Assembly: GCA_030525785.1 (NCBI GenBank) | Contig: JAUNEA010000002.1 | Coordinates: forward strand, 62,001 to 126,000 | DNA length: 64,000 nt | Source: Cardiobacteriaceae bacterium | GTDB lineage: Bacteria; Pseudomonadota; Gammaproteobacteria; Cardiobacteriales; Cardiobacteriaceae | Reading direction: 5' to 3' | Shown: positions 20,201-29,214 of the stretch, one piece after another | Position numbering within the stretch: the first letter of the stretch is position 1 | Layout: each line of letters begins with the position of its first letter | Translations under genes and position numbers: made by a program | The notes under the pieces: model-generated | Told to the model about the DNA's origin: nothing | What the model saw: the letters and a program-made list of their open reading frames with translations, nothing else | Database searches by the model: none

Positions 20201-20997
20201 TAGCGTGAAAAAAGTGGGATATTGTCCTGATAAAGCTCAAGTTTATTAAGGCTACTGGGCATCACCAATTGCATAAAAGCTTTTGCTTGTTCGTAAACAC
20301 GTTCGTCATCAACCAAAATTTTCGCAATATCAGGGCGTAAATAATCACGCAAGGCGCGGACGATGATATTGCTTTCTTGGTAAATCAAGCGCTGAGGTTC
20401 GGATTTGTGGTATTCCTCGCTGATAGCAGACCATACTTGTAACAGAAAATCCAAATCCCATTGTAATTCTTCACTGCTGCGACCCATGCCAGCGGTACGA
20501 ACAATTACTCCCATGCCTTCAGGAAGTTGTAACAAATCAAGAGCTTCTCTCATCTCTTGGCGGTCATCTCCCTGAATGCGACGAGAAACGCCCCCAGCTC
20601 GAGGATTGTTAGGCATCAACACCATAAAACGTCCTGCGAGGCTGATATAAGTTGTTAAAGCTGCTCCTTTATTACCGCGTTCTTCTTTAGCAATCTGTAC
20701 CAAGACTTCTTGACCAATACGGATGAAATCCTTGATATTTTGACCTTCTTGTACAGGAGAAGTTAAATATTCACGGCTGATTTCTTTGAAAGGCAAAAAG
20801 CCATGACGAGTAGCGCCATAATCCACAAAAACAGCTTCTAAAGAAGGCTCAATGCGAGTAATTTTGCCTTTATAGAGATTTGATTTCTTTTGGGCGGTAT
20901 AAATAGTTTCAATATCAAGATCATAAAGTTGTTGACCTTCTACCAACGCAACGCGCAACTCTTCTTGCTGCGTGGCATTAATCAGCATTTTTTTCAT
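17203..20997 (-). CDS. rne: RNase E fused to transaldolase
   Basis: One open frame of 1264 residues. Residues 1 to about 510 are the RNase E catalytic half: [18 protein letters not shown], the S1 domain, [12 protein letters not shown] and VIDFIDMG with the metal-binding aspartates, and the zinc link CPRCKGQG near 404. Residues 510-900 are a charged, low-complexity linker with Arg-rich patches ([20 protein letters not shown]) like RNase E scaffolds. Residues about 903-1264 are a full transaldolase of the type also found joined to glucose-6-phosphate isomerase: [20 protein letters not shown], the Schiff-base lysine in NVMIKVPAT, and SRVDSKIDD. The start at 20997 is set by the RNase E N terminus and GGAG upstream. 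This would tether a pentose phosphate enzyme to the RNA degradosome. A sequencing indel joining two genes is not excluded. Confidence 0.93.
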   Translation of the reverse strand: MKKMLINATQQEELRVALVEGQQLYDLDIETIYTAQKKSNLYKGKITRIEPSLEAVFVDYGATRHGFLPFKEISREYLTSPVQEGQNIKDFIRIGQEVLVQIAKEERGNKGAALTTYISLAGRFMVLMPNNPRAGGVSRRIQGDDRQEMREALDLLQLPEGMGVIVRTAGMGRSSEELQWDLDFLLQVWSAISEEYHKSEPQRLIYQESNIIVRALRDYLRPDIAKILVDDERVYEQAKAFMQLVMPSSLNKLELYQDNIPLFSRYQIEGQIESAYQRNVKLPSGGELVIDYTEALVSIDINSSKATKGGDIEETAYQTNLEAADEIARQMRLRDLGGLIVIDFIDMGVTRNRKDIETRLMEATKIDRARVQIGRISRFGLLELSRQRLRPSMDEVSHHVCPRCKGQGSIRGIQSLALSLLRIIEEEAIKERTRRITGELPVNIATYLLNEKRQALRQIETRNHVEVVLVPNPNLYAPDYHITRQREDEIDEETVLTPSYRLPLSQELPEEERITRAQKPVVEQAAVQGITHSTPAPVVPEKAEIEKSALAENFSRVISLFKADRRKFEELLAESSKPTKARQAERKAKNQPHAHRGQNDAPRNEEMVEVKVLPETQNRETHRENKRERQEARENKALSTETQERPIERFAEPTQTKDNTPTQPERQERNGQRERRITRDDTPEKDGVNQTLEQLLNPPETLNGRQIRKGRMLDENAVRGQGKFDYVPKEISPATVTAPEADEDNKALYVAPLKLDPEEQAALDANEMAELASQEPYSHAPALVSFLHEPTPSETPAKSSRRSRQERVMVEKAVSETLVEEIATTESALPNEPVSASVAEDLPSETLVSEDKNEAEAEVVEQTTESALSVETETHDAPETETASEEPSKPKRTTRTRSNKNNPLRRLPELGQSVWYDDISRQLLQEGTLERLIADDDLRGVTSNPAIFHKALHSDAYDASLRQWLQQAVNPSDVQNAFFSLAIEDIQMACDQMRPVFEKTDRLDGWVSLEVSPYLAHDAEQTISQALWLHQQVARENVMIKVPATPAGLLAIRELTAQGISINATLLFSQTRHLQVLEAYIEGLKARVAQGLSIENIHSVASFFVSRVDSKIDDLLGQQHAHLRGRSAIYNAKLAYQNALKRFAQEDWQALAASGAKVQRLLWASTSTKNPEYSDVRYVDMLIGENTINTIPPSTYQAFKDHGRVAQTLARDFDKAEEGLLALKEAGINLEQIANLLEYEGITAFERAYSQLLQTLAKKLAQIQ

Positions 20998-21208
20998 GTA
21001 AAACTCCAGTGGCTGTTTGATGACAGCTTCTAAACCTATGTTTTTTAAACCACTTTGCGAGAGTGCCATCTAAATCTTTGGGCAAGTCATCGACAAAAGT
21101 AGAAAGATGAGAGAACCCCATGTCTACAAAAGATAGACAGTAGGAAGGGAAAAAGGTAAAGCGCTTTGGATTGAGTGAGTATTTAGGCGAGAGAGCAGGA
21201 TTGCCCGC

Positions 21209-21237
21209 ATGAGTTTGCCGTGTTCTCAGTCTGTCAA
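21209..21237 (-). promoter_or_regulatory. Possible promoter of rne
   Basis: The minus strand has a perfect TTGACA at 21237-21232. At 17 bases the -10 would be ACTCAT, which is poor. The implied leader is about 205 bases. Confidence 0.35.
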
Positions 21238-21272
21238 GCGTGCAGATTGTAGCATAAAATCGTGCAAAGTCC

Positions 21273-21302
21273 GTGAAAAGCATTCGTGGGCGGATTTATA
21301 CT
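21273..21302 (+). promoter_or_regulatory. Possible promoter of zapD
   Basis: GTGAAA at 21273-21278 and TATACT at 21297-21302 are 18 bases apart. Transcription would start near 21309, about 50 bases before the zapD start. Confidence 0.45.
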
Positions 21303-21359
21303 ATGGTATCGAGATGCTTGAGTAAGCAGTATTTGGATGTGGTTTTTAAAGGAGTTTTT

Positions 21360-22142
21360 ATGAACACAACCCCAATGCCTTGTTTTATTTATGAACACCC
21401 ACTTAATGAACGTATTCGTTTGTTGATGCGTTTAGAATCTTTGTTTTTGCAAATGAAACAATTTCATCAAAATTATGATTATTATGGGGTGCAATGGTTT
21501 TTTGATGCATTATTTGATGTATTGGATTTTTTGCATCGTTATGAAATTCGTTCAGAGCTGATTAAAGAATTGCAAAGTTATAAAACTGCGATTGAAAGGC
21601 AAAGCTTTATGATGCATCATGATGAGGAAATGTTGCAATCTGCTATGATGAGAATTGATGAAAGTATTCGTCAAATATATGGATTAAATCTGAATACCTT
21701 AGTCAATTTTCGTGAAAATGAATTGCTTAATAGTTTGCGTCAGCGTAATTTTAATCAAAGTGGTAATTGTTTATTTGAAGTGCCAGCATTTCAGTATTGG
21801 CTAAATCAAACACAAGGTAAGCAAAGCGCTTTTTTGGTGGATTGTTATCAATATTTTCAGCCTATTATGGAATGTGTGTTGTTGATTTTGCAATTGGTTC
21901 GAGAAGAGGCAACATGTGAGGCAGTAGAGAGCGAAGAGGGCATGTTATTGCGTAATTTAGACACCAAAAAGCGTAATCAGATGATTCGGATTCATTTGCC
22001 AGAATCCAATGATGTTTTTCCAAGAATAAGTGGTGATAGACATCGTGTTGCAATTCGATTTATGCGTCAAGAAAATTGGGAGGAACGCGCTAAGCAAATG
22101 AACGATAAAATCTCTTTTTATTTGCAGATTTGTACGTTATGA
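21360..22142 (+). CDS. zapD: Cell division protein ZapD (FtsZ bundling factor)
   Basis: The 260-residue product matches ZapD/YacF along its length: FIYEHPLNERIRLLMRLE at the start, a helical middle with LNSLRQRNFNQSGNCLFEVPAFQYWL, and the C-terminal RHRVAIRFM. ZapD binds the C-terminal tail of FtsZ and cross-links filaments in the cytoplasm. The ATG at 21360 is preceded by AAAGGAG. It is a single gene between rne and lpxB, away from its usual coaE neighbour. FtsZ is encoded in this window at 47931. The gene is A+T-richer in feel than its neighbours and has only one palindrome copy. Confidence 0.88.
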   Translation: MNTTPMPCFIYEHPLNERIRLLMRLESLFLQMKQFHQNYDYYGVQWFFDALFDVLDFLHRYEIRSELIKELQSYKTAIERQSFMMHHDEEMLQSAMMRIDESIRQIYGLNLNTLVNFRENELLNSLRQRNFNQSGNCLFEVPAFQYWLNQTQGKQSAFLVDCYQYFQPIMECVLLILQLVREEATCEAVESEEGMLLRNLDTKKRNQMIRIHLPESNDVFPRISGDRHRVAIRFMRQENWEERAKQMNDKISFYLQICTL

Positions 22143-22164
22143 AAATTTATTGGTGTAGAGATAG

Positions 22165-23286
22165 TTATGGTGATGTTATTAAATCTGAAATCGCATTAGC
22201 TGCTTGAACACTAGCATGTGGTGGTAATAAATGATTTAAGGACTTCAAAGCGCTTTGCTGAGTTTTGGTATCTAAATGGAGTAAAGTTTCTTTGATGTCT
22301 TCTGAGTTACAATATTCTTGCATCAATTCTGGAACAATATCTTGTTGTAACAATAGATTGGGTAAGGCAAAGCGCTTGGTTTTTAACAGACGGCGAGCAA
22401 GCCAAGCGGTTAAGGCATTGACACGATGAGCTACCACCATTGGGCGTGCCAAAAACGCAGCTTCAAGCGTGATGGTACCACTTTTCAGCAACAAGACATC
22501 GCTGGCGCTCATTAGCAAATGGCTGGGTGCATCAAGCAGTATCACACCTTGCTGTTTATCGGCAGATAAATGTTCTAGGGCGGGATTAGGCTGCATGATG
22601 GCTTGATAGCCGTAGGGTTTAAGTTTTTGATAAGCATCAAGAAAAATGGGTGTTAGGCGTTGTTGCTCACTTAAGCGTGAGCCAGCAAATAAGCCGAGCC
22701 AAGTACCATTTATCTCAGGCAACCCCAGCTCTTTTCGTGCTTGTTGAGGCTCGCAGGGGCGTAAACGTTCTTGCATAGCATGTCCAACACAAAGCACTTT
22801 GACCCCATGTTGTTCATAAATAGGCAATTCGAAAGGAAACAAACAGAGCATTAAATCTATAGTGTTCTTGATATTTTCAATGCGCTTCTCTTTCCATGCC
22901 CACAAAGAAGGGCTGACATAATGTACCGTTTTCACGCCACAAGCCTTGAATTTACGCGCCAGTCGCAAATTAAAGTCAGGGGCATCAATGCCAATGAAAA
23001 TATCGGGCGGATTGTCTTGCCAGTAACGCAACAAGGTTTGTTTGGCGCGGTAAATATCGGGCAGATGCTTAAGCACTTCAACCAACCCCATTACAGATAA
23101 TCGCCTCATATCCAATAAACTTTCAAAACCAGTCGCTTGCATATGCACGCCTCCAACGCCTGAAAAACGAGCGTTCGGAAAGCGCTTTTTGAGTTCTACC
23201 AATAAAGGCGCACCGAGTCTATCGCCAGAAGCCTCACCTGCAACCAAAGCGATATGAGGGGAGGGGTGGTCAAAGCGCTTTGTCAT
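22165..23286 (-). CDS. lpxB: Lipid-A-disaccharide synthase
   Basis: The 373-residue glycosyltransferase joins UDP-diacylglucosamine and lipid X into the lipid A disaccharide at the inner membrane. It shows VAGEASGDRLGAPLL, GVGGVHMQATGFESL, VEVLKHLPDI, FIGIDAPDFNLRLARK, HYVSPSLWAWKEKR and the donor-site region SGTITLEAAFLARPMVVAHR. It starts at ATG 23286, overlapping the lpxA stop (ATGA). A full palindrome copy lies directly at the start codon, giving MTKRFD. Another position (22790) has a one-base variant, CAAAGCACTTTG. Last gene of the bamA-lpxB cluster. Confidence 0.97.
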   Translation of the reverse strand: MTKRFDHPSPHIALVAGEASGDRLGAPLLVELKKRFPNARFSGVGGVHMQATGFESLLDMRRLSVMGLVEVLKHLPDIYRAKQTLLRYWQDNPPDIFIGIDAPDFNLRLARKFKACGVKTVHYVSPSLWAWKEKRIENIKNTIDLMLCLFPFELPIYEQHGVKVLCVGHAMQERLRPCEPQQARKELGLPEINGTWLGLFAGSRLSEQQRLTPIFLDAYQKLKPYGYQAIMQPNPALEHLSADKQQGVILLDAPSHLLMSASDVLLLKSGTITLEAAFLARPMVVAHRVNALTAWLARRLLKTKRFALPNLLLQQDIVPELMQEYCNSEDIKETLLHLDTKTQQSALKSLNHLLPPHASVQAANAISDLITSP

Positions 23287-24086
23287 GATGAGGGTCGAAT
23301 TAATCCACGTTTATCACTCTGTGCAATAAACGCCGATATTTTCTCTACTGCAGGCGAATCTTTCGCCAGCTGTTCAATTTTGGCACGAGCTTCTGTAAGC
23401 AATAGACCTTCATGGTAAAGCGCTTGATGGGCAAGTTTGATAGCACGTTTTTCCTCTTCTGGATATTGATGTCGCTTTAAACCTTCGGCATTAATTCCTT
23501 TCATAACCGCATCATAGCCTTCTACCAAACCAAATGGCGGTACATTTTTTTTCACGCCAGCCGAGAAGGCAATCATCGCTAAGTCTCCAATCCGTACAAA
23601 TTGATAAATCAAGGCATAGCCACCGAAGGTTACATAATCCCCCACCACCACATGACCTGCAAGAGAAGCATTGTTGGCAAAGACGTTATGGTTACCCACG
23701 ATACAATCATGCGCTAAATGAACATTCGCCATAATCCAATTATGGTCGCCGAGTTTGGTCAGACCGCCACCTTGCACGGTGCCACGATTAAAAGTGACAA
23801 ATTCACGAATGGTATTGTGGTTACCAATTTCCAACCATGTTTCATCGCCTGCTTGAAATTTCTTATCCTGCGGATTAGCGCCGAGTGAAGCAAAGGGGTA
23901 GATATGGTTATGATGACCAATTTTGGTGTTTGACCCAACCACAACGTGCGATTCCAACACCGTTTCTGCGCCAATGCTGACTCCTTCGCCAATCACACAA
24001 TACGCGCCGATTTGAACGTTTTCACCAATCAAAGCGCTTTTGGCGATGACGGCAGTTTCATGGATTTGGGCGGTTTCATGAATCAT
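23283..24086 (-). CDS. lpxA: UDP-N-acetylglucosamine O-acyltransferase
   Basis: The 267-residue left-handed beta-helix trimer performs the first step of lipid A synthesis, moving a 3-hydroxyacyl chain from ACP. Hexapeptide repeats fill residues 1-190, with the catalytic histidine in ANVHLAHDC and the C-terminal helices after EGLKRHQYP. In the stretch around AMIAFSAGV the two small residues of the E. coli acyl-length ruler appear to be replaced by larger ones. This may favour a shorter chain, but the alignment is by eye. It follows fabZ by 36 bases. Confidence 0.97.
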   Translation of the reverse strand: MIHETAQIHETAVIAKSALIGENVQIGAYCVIGEGVSIGAETVLESHVVVGSNTKIGHHNHIYPFASLGANPQDKKFQAGDETWLEIGNHNTIREFVTFNRGTVQGGGLTKLGDHNWIMANVHLAHDCIVGNHNVFANNASLAGHVVVGDYVTFGGYALIYQFVRIGDLAMIAFSAGVKKNVPPFGLVEGYDAVMKGINAEGLKRHQYPEEEKRAIKLAHQALYHEGLLLTEARAKIEQLAKDSPAVEKISAFIAQSDKRGLIRPSS

Positions 24087-24122
24087 GGTGATGCTCCTTT
24101 TGTGATGAGGGTTAGGCGGGGG

Positions 24123-24593
24123 TTATTTGCTGTTTTTGCCTGCAGAGGTACACATAATATCTGCCTCACATACCAGCTCTCCATTGACTGTCGCCTTAGC
24201 AGTGAATGACCAAATGCCTCGTCGAGAATTGGTTAAACGAACGTCAAGCAACAGCTGGTCACCTGGTACGACCACTTTTCTAAACCTAGCCTTATCAATC
24301 CCCACAAAGAAATAAATGCCATCTTCTTCTGGCTCATCAGGCAAACCAAGCGCTTTTTTGCCACTTTTAACGCCCAAAATGCCTGAAGCTTGTGCCATTG
24401 CTTCCACAACCAATACACCAGGCATAACCGCTTTTTCAGGAAAATGCCCTTGAAAAAATGGCTCATTGGCGCTGACATTTTTCAATGCCAAAATATGGCT
24501 ACCTGCCTCCACTTCTAAAATGCGGTCAATCAGCAAAAAAGGGTAACGGTGGGGTAAATAACGGCGGATTTCTTCAATATCCATTATGCTCAT
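24123..24593 (-). CDS. fabZ: 3-hydroxyacyl-ACP dehydratase FabZ
   Basis: The 156-residue hot-dog enzyme dehydrates 3-hydroxyacyl-ACP in fatty acid elongation and competes with LpxA and LpxD for substrate, which explains its place in this operon. It has [16 protein letters not shown], catalytic His and Glu in [20 protein letters not shown], and [21 protein letters not shown] lies before the ATG at 24593. An upstream ATG at 24644 has no ribosome site and is not family-like. Confidence 0.96.
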   Translation of the reverse strand: MSIMDIEEIRRYLPHRYPFLLIDRILEVEAGSHILALKNVSANEPFFQGHFPEKAVMPGVLVVEAMAQASGILGVKSGKKALGLPDEPEEDGIYFFVGIDKARFRKVVVPGDQLLLDVRLTNSRRGIWSFTAKATVNGELVCEADIMCTSAGKNSK

Positions 24594-24656
24594 GTGAAGC
24601 CTCCTGTGATGTGTTAGATGATGTTGTAAAGGGAAAGCCTGCAAAGCGCTTTGATT

Positions 24657-25655
24657 TTAAGCTTTGGGGCGACCAAATAATTTTAAGGCACCGACAAACC
24701 TTGCCCATTGTTTCATTGGCATGACAGTTAGGGCAGAACTATAGGTATCTTTAATCGTGATGCTTTTGGAAACGGAAGAATGACCTGTAAACTGTGCGCC
24801 ATCGCAGATTTCAATATGCCCAGCGAAGACACTCGCTCCGCCGACAACGCAGTACTTGCCGAAAGTGACAGAGCCAGCAATAACGGTGCAGCCAGCGATG
24901 ATGGTATGAGCGCCGATGTGAACGTTATGCGCCACTTGCACATGGTTATCAAGCTTCACGCCATCTTCCAAGCAAGTATCGCCAATGGCTCCGCAATCAA
25001 TGGTGGTGCAAGCGCCAATCTCAACATCATCACCAATCCAAACGCCACCCAATTGGGGCAATTCACGCCAGCGCCCGCCTTCAAAATGCAAACCAAAGCC
25101 ACGCGAGCCTAAAACAGCGCCTGCCAAAATCCGTACGCGATGCCCAATTTTGGTTTTGGGCAGAATCTTGACCCCCATATCCAGATGAGCGTCATCGCCT
25201 ATTTGAACGCCTTGCCCAATTATAGTCCCTGCGCCGATGATGGCACGAGCGCCGATAACAGCATTTTCTTCAATCACAACTCCAGCGCCAATCGTGCAGT
25301 CCTCGCCAATCAAAGCGCTTTGGGAGATGATAGCGGTTTCGTGAATGTGGGGGGCAGGGCGTTTGGGTGCAAAATGTTCTAAAACCAATCGCCACGCGCC
25401 TTTTACATCAGAGACCACAATTTGCACCATAGAAGCTGGCGCTGTTTCCTCAGCTTCAGATACCAATACTGCTGACAAAGCGCTTTGGGCTAATTGCTTA
25501 CGGTAACTTCGTTCTGCCAAAAAACCAATCTCGCCCGTTTGACCTTTTGCAAGCGAACCAACGCCATAGAGCAGAATATCAGTAGAGCCGATGATTTTGC
25601 CTTGCAAGCGTTCGGCAAGTTGCTGGGTGGTGAGGGGGTTTTGAGATAAGCTCAT
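24657..25655 (-). CDS. lpxD: UDP-3-O-acylglucosamine N-acyltransferase
   Basis: The 332-residue enzyme adds the second hydroxyacyl chain in lipid A synthesis. It has the N-terminal uridine-binding domain (residues 1-100) and a hexapeptide-repeat helix with the catalytic histidine in KLDNHVQVAHNVHIGAHT. AGGAG precedes the ATG. It starts 2 bases after skp, so the two are in one transcript. Three palindrome copies are read as QSAL. Confidence 0.97.
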   Translation of the reverse strand: MSLSQNPLTTQQLAERLQGKIIGSTDILLYGVGSLAKGQTGEIGFLAERSYRKQLAQSALSAVLVSEAEETAPASMVQIVVSDVKGAWRLVLEHFAPKRPAPHIHETAIISQSALIGEDCTIGAGVVIEENAVIGARAIIGAGTIIGQGVQIGDDAHLDMGVKILPKTKIGHRVRILAGAVLGSRGFGLHFEGGRWRELPQLGGVWIGDDVEIGACTTIDCGAIGDTCLEDGVKLDNHVQVAHNVHIGAHTIIAGCTVIAGSVTFGKYCVVGGASVFAGHIEICDGAQFTGHSSVSKSITIKDTYSSALTVMPMKQWARFVGALKLFGRPKA

Positions 25656-25657
25656 GA

Positions 25658-26299
25658 TTACTCCTCGCTTTTTTCTTTCAGACGTTTTAATACCATCTGG
25701 GTTAAATCTGCGCGTTCACTGACATAAACCACGCCTGTATCGTTTAAAATTACATCAAATTTCAATTCTTGTGCCACAGCAATGATTTCATTGAGTACGA
25801 GAGTTTGTACTTTATTGGCTTCTTCATTGCGCCGTAGGCTGTAGCGGTCTCGGTATTGATTATCGCGTTTGGAGAGTTCTCGCCGTTTGCTGATGATTTG
25901 CCGTTCCAAGATTTCATATTGAGGATCTTGGGTTTCTAGGTTCAAAAACTGTTGTTCCAATAGGCTTAAATCCTGCTGTTCCTGCAAAAGCGCTTTGTGT
26001 TCTTCTTTAAACTCTTGCTCCAAAATGCTACGAATACGATCATTTTGGGGAGCATTGACCATGATGGTACGAAAATTGATAAAGCCCATTTTGAGAGAGG
26101 AGCCTTGTTCCAGCAAGGAAAGAGTTGCCTTGTTGATGCTTGCAGGCTCTTGGGATTTTTCCTGAGGCATAGGCAAGACATTGAATACTTCGTTCAAAAT
26201 CACAGGGCTTTTTGCACTTGATTGGTTCGCCAAAGCGCTTTGGCTAAGCCAGAGAAAGCTGAAGTACAAAGCGCTTTGTAGGAGAGACTTGAATGGCAT
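25658..26299 (-). CDS. skp: Periplasmic chaperone Skp/OmpH family, extended form
   Basis: The 213-residue product carries outer membrane proteins from SecYEG to BamA. Residues 1-24 are a signal peptide (MPFKSLLQSALYFSFLWLSQSALA) in which both QSAL parts come from full palindrome copies at 26231 and 26267. After an unusual Ser and Pro rich extension of about 50 residues comes the Skp domain: KMGFINFRTIM, then long coiled helices rich in Glu, Gln and Arg, and a closing VLNEIIAVAQELKFDVILN strand. E. coli Skp is about 160 residues. The ATG at 26299 overlaps the bamA stop by one base. Confidence 0.88.
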   Translation of the reverse strand: MPFKSLLQSALYFSFLWLSQSALANQSSAKSPVILNEVFNVLPMPQEKSQEPASINKATLSLLEQGSSLKMGFINFRTIMVNAPQNDRIRSILEQEFKEEHKALLQEQQDLSLLEQQFLNLETQDPQYEILERQIISKRRELSKRDNQYRDRYSLRRNEEANKVQTLVLNEIIAVAQELKFDVILNDTGVVYVSERADLTQMVLKRLKEKSEE

Positions 26300-28596
26300 C
26301 AGAATGTGGTTCCCACAGTGAATTGGAAACGTTCGGCTTTGTCGCCATCTTTTTTCTTCAATGGCACGCCATAGCTGATATTCAAAGGCCCGATAGGCGA
26401 AATCCATTGCAAGAATAAGCCTGTTGAATAACGTAATTCATCAATCTCAAAGGATTTCAAATCTTTGTACGAACTGCCCACATCAACAAAGGCTCCAAAC
26501 CGCACATTTTTATCTCGTTTGGCATTGCCCCAAGGCACAATAAACTCCAAGCCACCATTGACGGCAAAATCACCACCAGCGGTTGTGCCATCGCTGTAGC
26601 GAGGTCCAACGGAGCCATATTCATAACCACGAACTGAAGAAATACCACCTGAGTAATAATGACGATAGAACGGCACATCGGACGTTTTACCATAGCCCTT
26701 AGCATAGTTCACATCAGCGCGTAAGCCCAAAGTCAGCCATTCATGATTTTCTTCACCAAAGCCAAAGAAGCTTCTGTGTTGGTAGCCAAGTTTGTAAAAG
26801 CGCTCTGTGCTACCTGGTAAGACCACTTCGCTGTAAAAGCGATTTAAAGCGCCTTGTGTGGGCAAATAGGGGTCATTTAAGCTATCACGCGCCCATGCAA
26901 GGCTAACAAAGCCTTCTTTGAAACGTTTGCCCTTATCGGTTAAATACTGTGAAATTTCTGGTGCCGTTTTGGAGCCAGTGGTGATTTTGATGCCACGCAA
27001 ACCACCGCCGAAATAAACTTTTTGGTACTCAGACAAGGGGTAACCAAATTCTGTGGAAACTTCCCAAGTGTCTGAAATCCAATCAGACAAATCCTCTTTG
27101 CTGTAGTTGTAGGAATCGTATTCGAAGTTATAGGTTGCGGTGATGCCTTCGGCTGTGAAATAAGGGTCAGTGAAAGAAAAGCCATAATTGTTGCGTGATG
27201 AGCTTTTCGAGAAATCAATGCCAAGCAAGTAGCCTGTGCCAAAGAAGTTATCATCTTTGTAGTTTAAGGTGAACAATGCACCGCTACCTTGACCATAGCC
27301 TACGCCACCACTGATGCTGTTGGTGTTTCTCTCGACCACACGATATTCAATGTCCACTTGGTCAGGCACGCCTTCAACAGGATGAATGACTTCTTCTACT
27401 TCTGTCAGCTGAGGGAGGCGTTGTAAACGCTCCAGTGAGCGTGCGACATCAGAGCTAGAATAAAGAGCAGCTTCTTGTTGGCGGAGTTCTCGGCGCAAAA
27501 CGGTGTCATAGGTTTTTTCATTGCCTGTAAACTCAATTTTACGCACATAAGTTCGCAAACCTGGATTGATGGCAAAGGTGAGTTTTAAATCGCCTGTGAG
27601 TTTATCGGCTTGAGGAATAACTTGTACATCAGCGCGAGCATAACCTTCATCTGCTAAGCGAACTTTAATGGCTTCGATGCTTTTACGAACTTGGGAGCGG
27701 TTATACAAAGCGCTTTGTTCCACTTGAATCAGCTGGCGAATTTCCTCTTCTTTCAAAATTAACTCACCAATGACATCAACTTCTTTTACGGTGTAAGTTC
27801 GCCCTTCATTAAGATTGATGGTCAAATACAGCCAATCGCGTTCTGCCGATAATTCGGCTTGGGTTGAGGTGATTTGGAAATCAAGGAAGCCACGATTGAG
27901 GTAAAAATCTTCCAAACGCGCTAAATCTTCACGGATTTTGCTGGGGTCAAATTGGTCTGACTTGTTGAACCATGAATTCCAGCGCGGTGTGGTGGTGTCA
28001 AATTGTTCGAGCAGGCGTTCATGAGGATAGACACGATTGCCCACAAAATTGATGGATTTGATGCGAGCAGAGCGCCCTTCGCTCACGGTAATATCAATGG
28101 CAACGCGTCCGCGTGGTAGCGGTCTAACCACATAATCCACTACAGCTTGATATTTGTTTCGCAATTCGTATTGTTCGTTTAGGCTTTGTATGGCTTCATT
28201 TAGCATGGCAGCGTTAAAAACTTGCCCTTCGCCAAATTGGCTGGATTCAAAGGCGCGTTTGATGTTATCGGAGTTGATGTCTTTATTGCCGACAATATTG
28301 AGTTCGCCAATAATAGGGGCCTCCTCTAGCTCAACCACCAAAACCGAGCCTTCGCGACTGACTTTCACATGGCTGAAGAGTTTGGTGTCATAAAGCGCTT
28401 TGATGATGGCTTGGGTATCTTGCTTATCGGTGTTGAAGGTTTGTCCAACGCGTATGGGAAGATAATTGAATACGGTTCCAACCGAGACACGATGCAAGCC
28501 TTCCAAGCGAATATCGCTGATGTTGAATGTTTCGGCAAAACTCATAGGGGCGAGTAATAGCGTTATCACGCTGGCTAAATAGTGGCGCTTGAACAT
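26299..28596 (-). CDS. bamA: Outer membrane protein assembly factor BamA
   Basis: The 765-residue Omp85 protein inserts beta-barrel proteins into the outer membrane. It has a signal peptide (MFKRHYLASVITLLLAPMSFA), five POTRA domains (about 22-420), and a 16-strand barrel that includes the conserved VRGYEYGSVGPR loop and closes with RFQFTVGTTF and a terminal Phe. It is the first gene of the envelope cluster. rseP and ispC, often upstream, are absent. Palindrome copies are rare here, with one full copy at 27706 in a POTRA domain. Confidence 0.98.
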   Translation of the reverse strand: MFKRHYLASVITLLLAPMSFAETFNISDIRLEGLHRVSVGTVFNYLPIRVGQTFNTDKQDTQAIIKALYDTKLFSHVKVSREGSVLVVELEEAPIIGELNIVGNKDINSDNIKRAFESSQFGEGQVFNAAMLNEAIQSLNEQYELRNKYQAVVDYVVRPLPRGRVAIDITVSEGRSARIKSINFVGNRVYPHERLLEQFDTTTPRWNSWFNKSDQFDPSKIREDLARLEDFYLNRGFLDFQITSTQAELSAERDWLYLTINLNEGRTYTVKEVDVIGELILKEEEIRQLIQVEQSALYNRSQVRKSIEAIKVRLADEGYARADVQVIPQADKLTGDLKLTFAINPGLRTYVRKIEFTGNEKTYDTVLRRELRQQEAALYSSSDVARSLERLQRLPQLTEVEEVIHPVEGVPDQVDIEYRVVERNTNSISGGVGYGQGSGALFTLNYKDDNFFGTGYLLGIDFSKSSSRNNYGFSFTDPYFTAEGITATYNFEYDSYNYSKEDLSDWISDTWEVSTEFGYPLSEYQKVYFGGGLRGIKITTGSKTAPEISQYLTDKGKRFKEGFVSLAWARDSLNDPYLPTQGALNRFYSEVVLPGSTERFYKLGYQHRSFFGFGEENHEWLTLGLRADVNYAKGYGKTSDVPFYRHYYSGGISSVRGYEYGSVGPRYSDGTTAGGDFAVNGGLEFIVPWGNAKRDKNVRFGAFVDVGSSYKDLKSFEIDELRYSTGLFLQWISPIGPLNISYGVPLKKKDGDKAERFQFTVGTTF

Positions 28597-28614
28597 AAAA
28601 ATCCTTAACTGAAC

Positions 28615-28645
28615 AAAATAAAGGCTATGACACAGTTTGCGTCAA
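28615..28645 (-). promoter_or_regulatory. Possible promoter of the bamA cluster
   Basis: On the minus strand TTGACG (28645-28640) is followed by TTTATT at 17 bases or TATTTT at 19 bases. I see no clear sigma-E pattern, although bamA and skp are often in that regulon. Confidence 0.4.
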
Positions 28646-28833
28646 AATAGCGTCATCATAGCAAAGCGCTTGCTTGAATTAAACCAAGCTCACAGATGCC
28701 AAAGTGCTTTCTGAAACGCAAGCTCGCCATAGGACTTTTGATTGATGGCGATGGAAGCCGATTTTCTCGATAAAATACTTTTTTTGATAGCATGATTTGA
28801 GCGAAATTTTAGACAAAGCGCTTTGGAGGATTG

Positions 28834-29214
28834 ATGCGACAGAGAGGTATGAAGTCATTCTTGTGGACAGCGGCGGGGTGGTTTTCTTTGGTGATAGGGA
28901 TTATTGGATTGGGGGTGCCGTTGGTGTGGCCAACCACACCTTTTGTGTTGCTTTCCTGTTATTGCTTTTCGCGTGGCTCGGAACGCTGGCATCAGTATTT
29001 ATTGAACCATCATTATTTTGGGGAAACGGTGCGATTGTGGCAGGAAAAACGAGCAATTTCGCGCCGTGCAAAGCGCTTTGCAACCCTAACCATGTTGGCT
29101 CCTTTTCCCATCACGATTTATGTTCTGGGACTAGAGCGATGGTGGTTGAGTTTGGGGATAGCATTGGTGTTTGCTTTGGTGTTGCGTTATGTTTGGTCAT
29201 TTCCTGATGAGTAA
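28834..29214 (+). CDS. ybaN: YbaN/DUF454 family inner membrane protein
   Basis: The 126-residue product has two to three hydrophobic helices and the family signature GIIGLGVPLVWPTTPFVLLS followed by CFSRGSERWHQYLL. Its role is unknown in all organisms known to me. GGAGG at 28825-28829, partly made by the edge of a palindrome copy, sets the ATG at 28834. The 3' end overlaps the start of aat. Confidence 0.88.
   Translation: MRQRGMKSFLWTAAGWFSLVIGIIGLGVPLVWPTTPFVLLSCYCFSRGSERWHQYLLNHHYFGETVRLWQEKRAISRRAKRFATLTMLAPFPITIYVLGLERWWLSLGIALVFALVLRYVWSFPDE

Larger units (their letters stand above)
20998..21359. other. 362-base divergent region between rne and zapD
   Basis: It holds no gene that I can support. 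It contains candidate promoters for both sides, one palindrome copy near 21158, and a small hairpin TGTCTA-7-TAGACA at 21121-21139. In E. coli the rne mRNA has a long leader with hairpins through which RNase E controls its own level. A leader of about 200 bases here would allow the same, but this is inference. Confidence 0.5.

Noticed and set aside
17203-20997. RNase E-transaldolase as a frameshift artefact
   Set aside because: The frame stays open for 1264 codons through linker and both domains with sensible protein throughout, so I keep it as a real fusion, with read-level checking advised in the finding.
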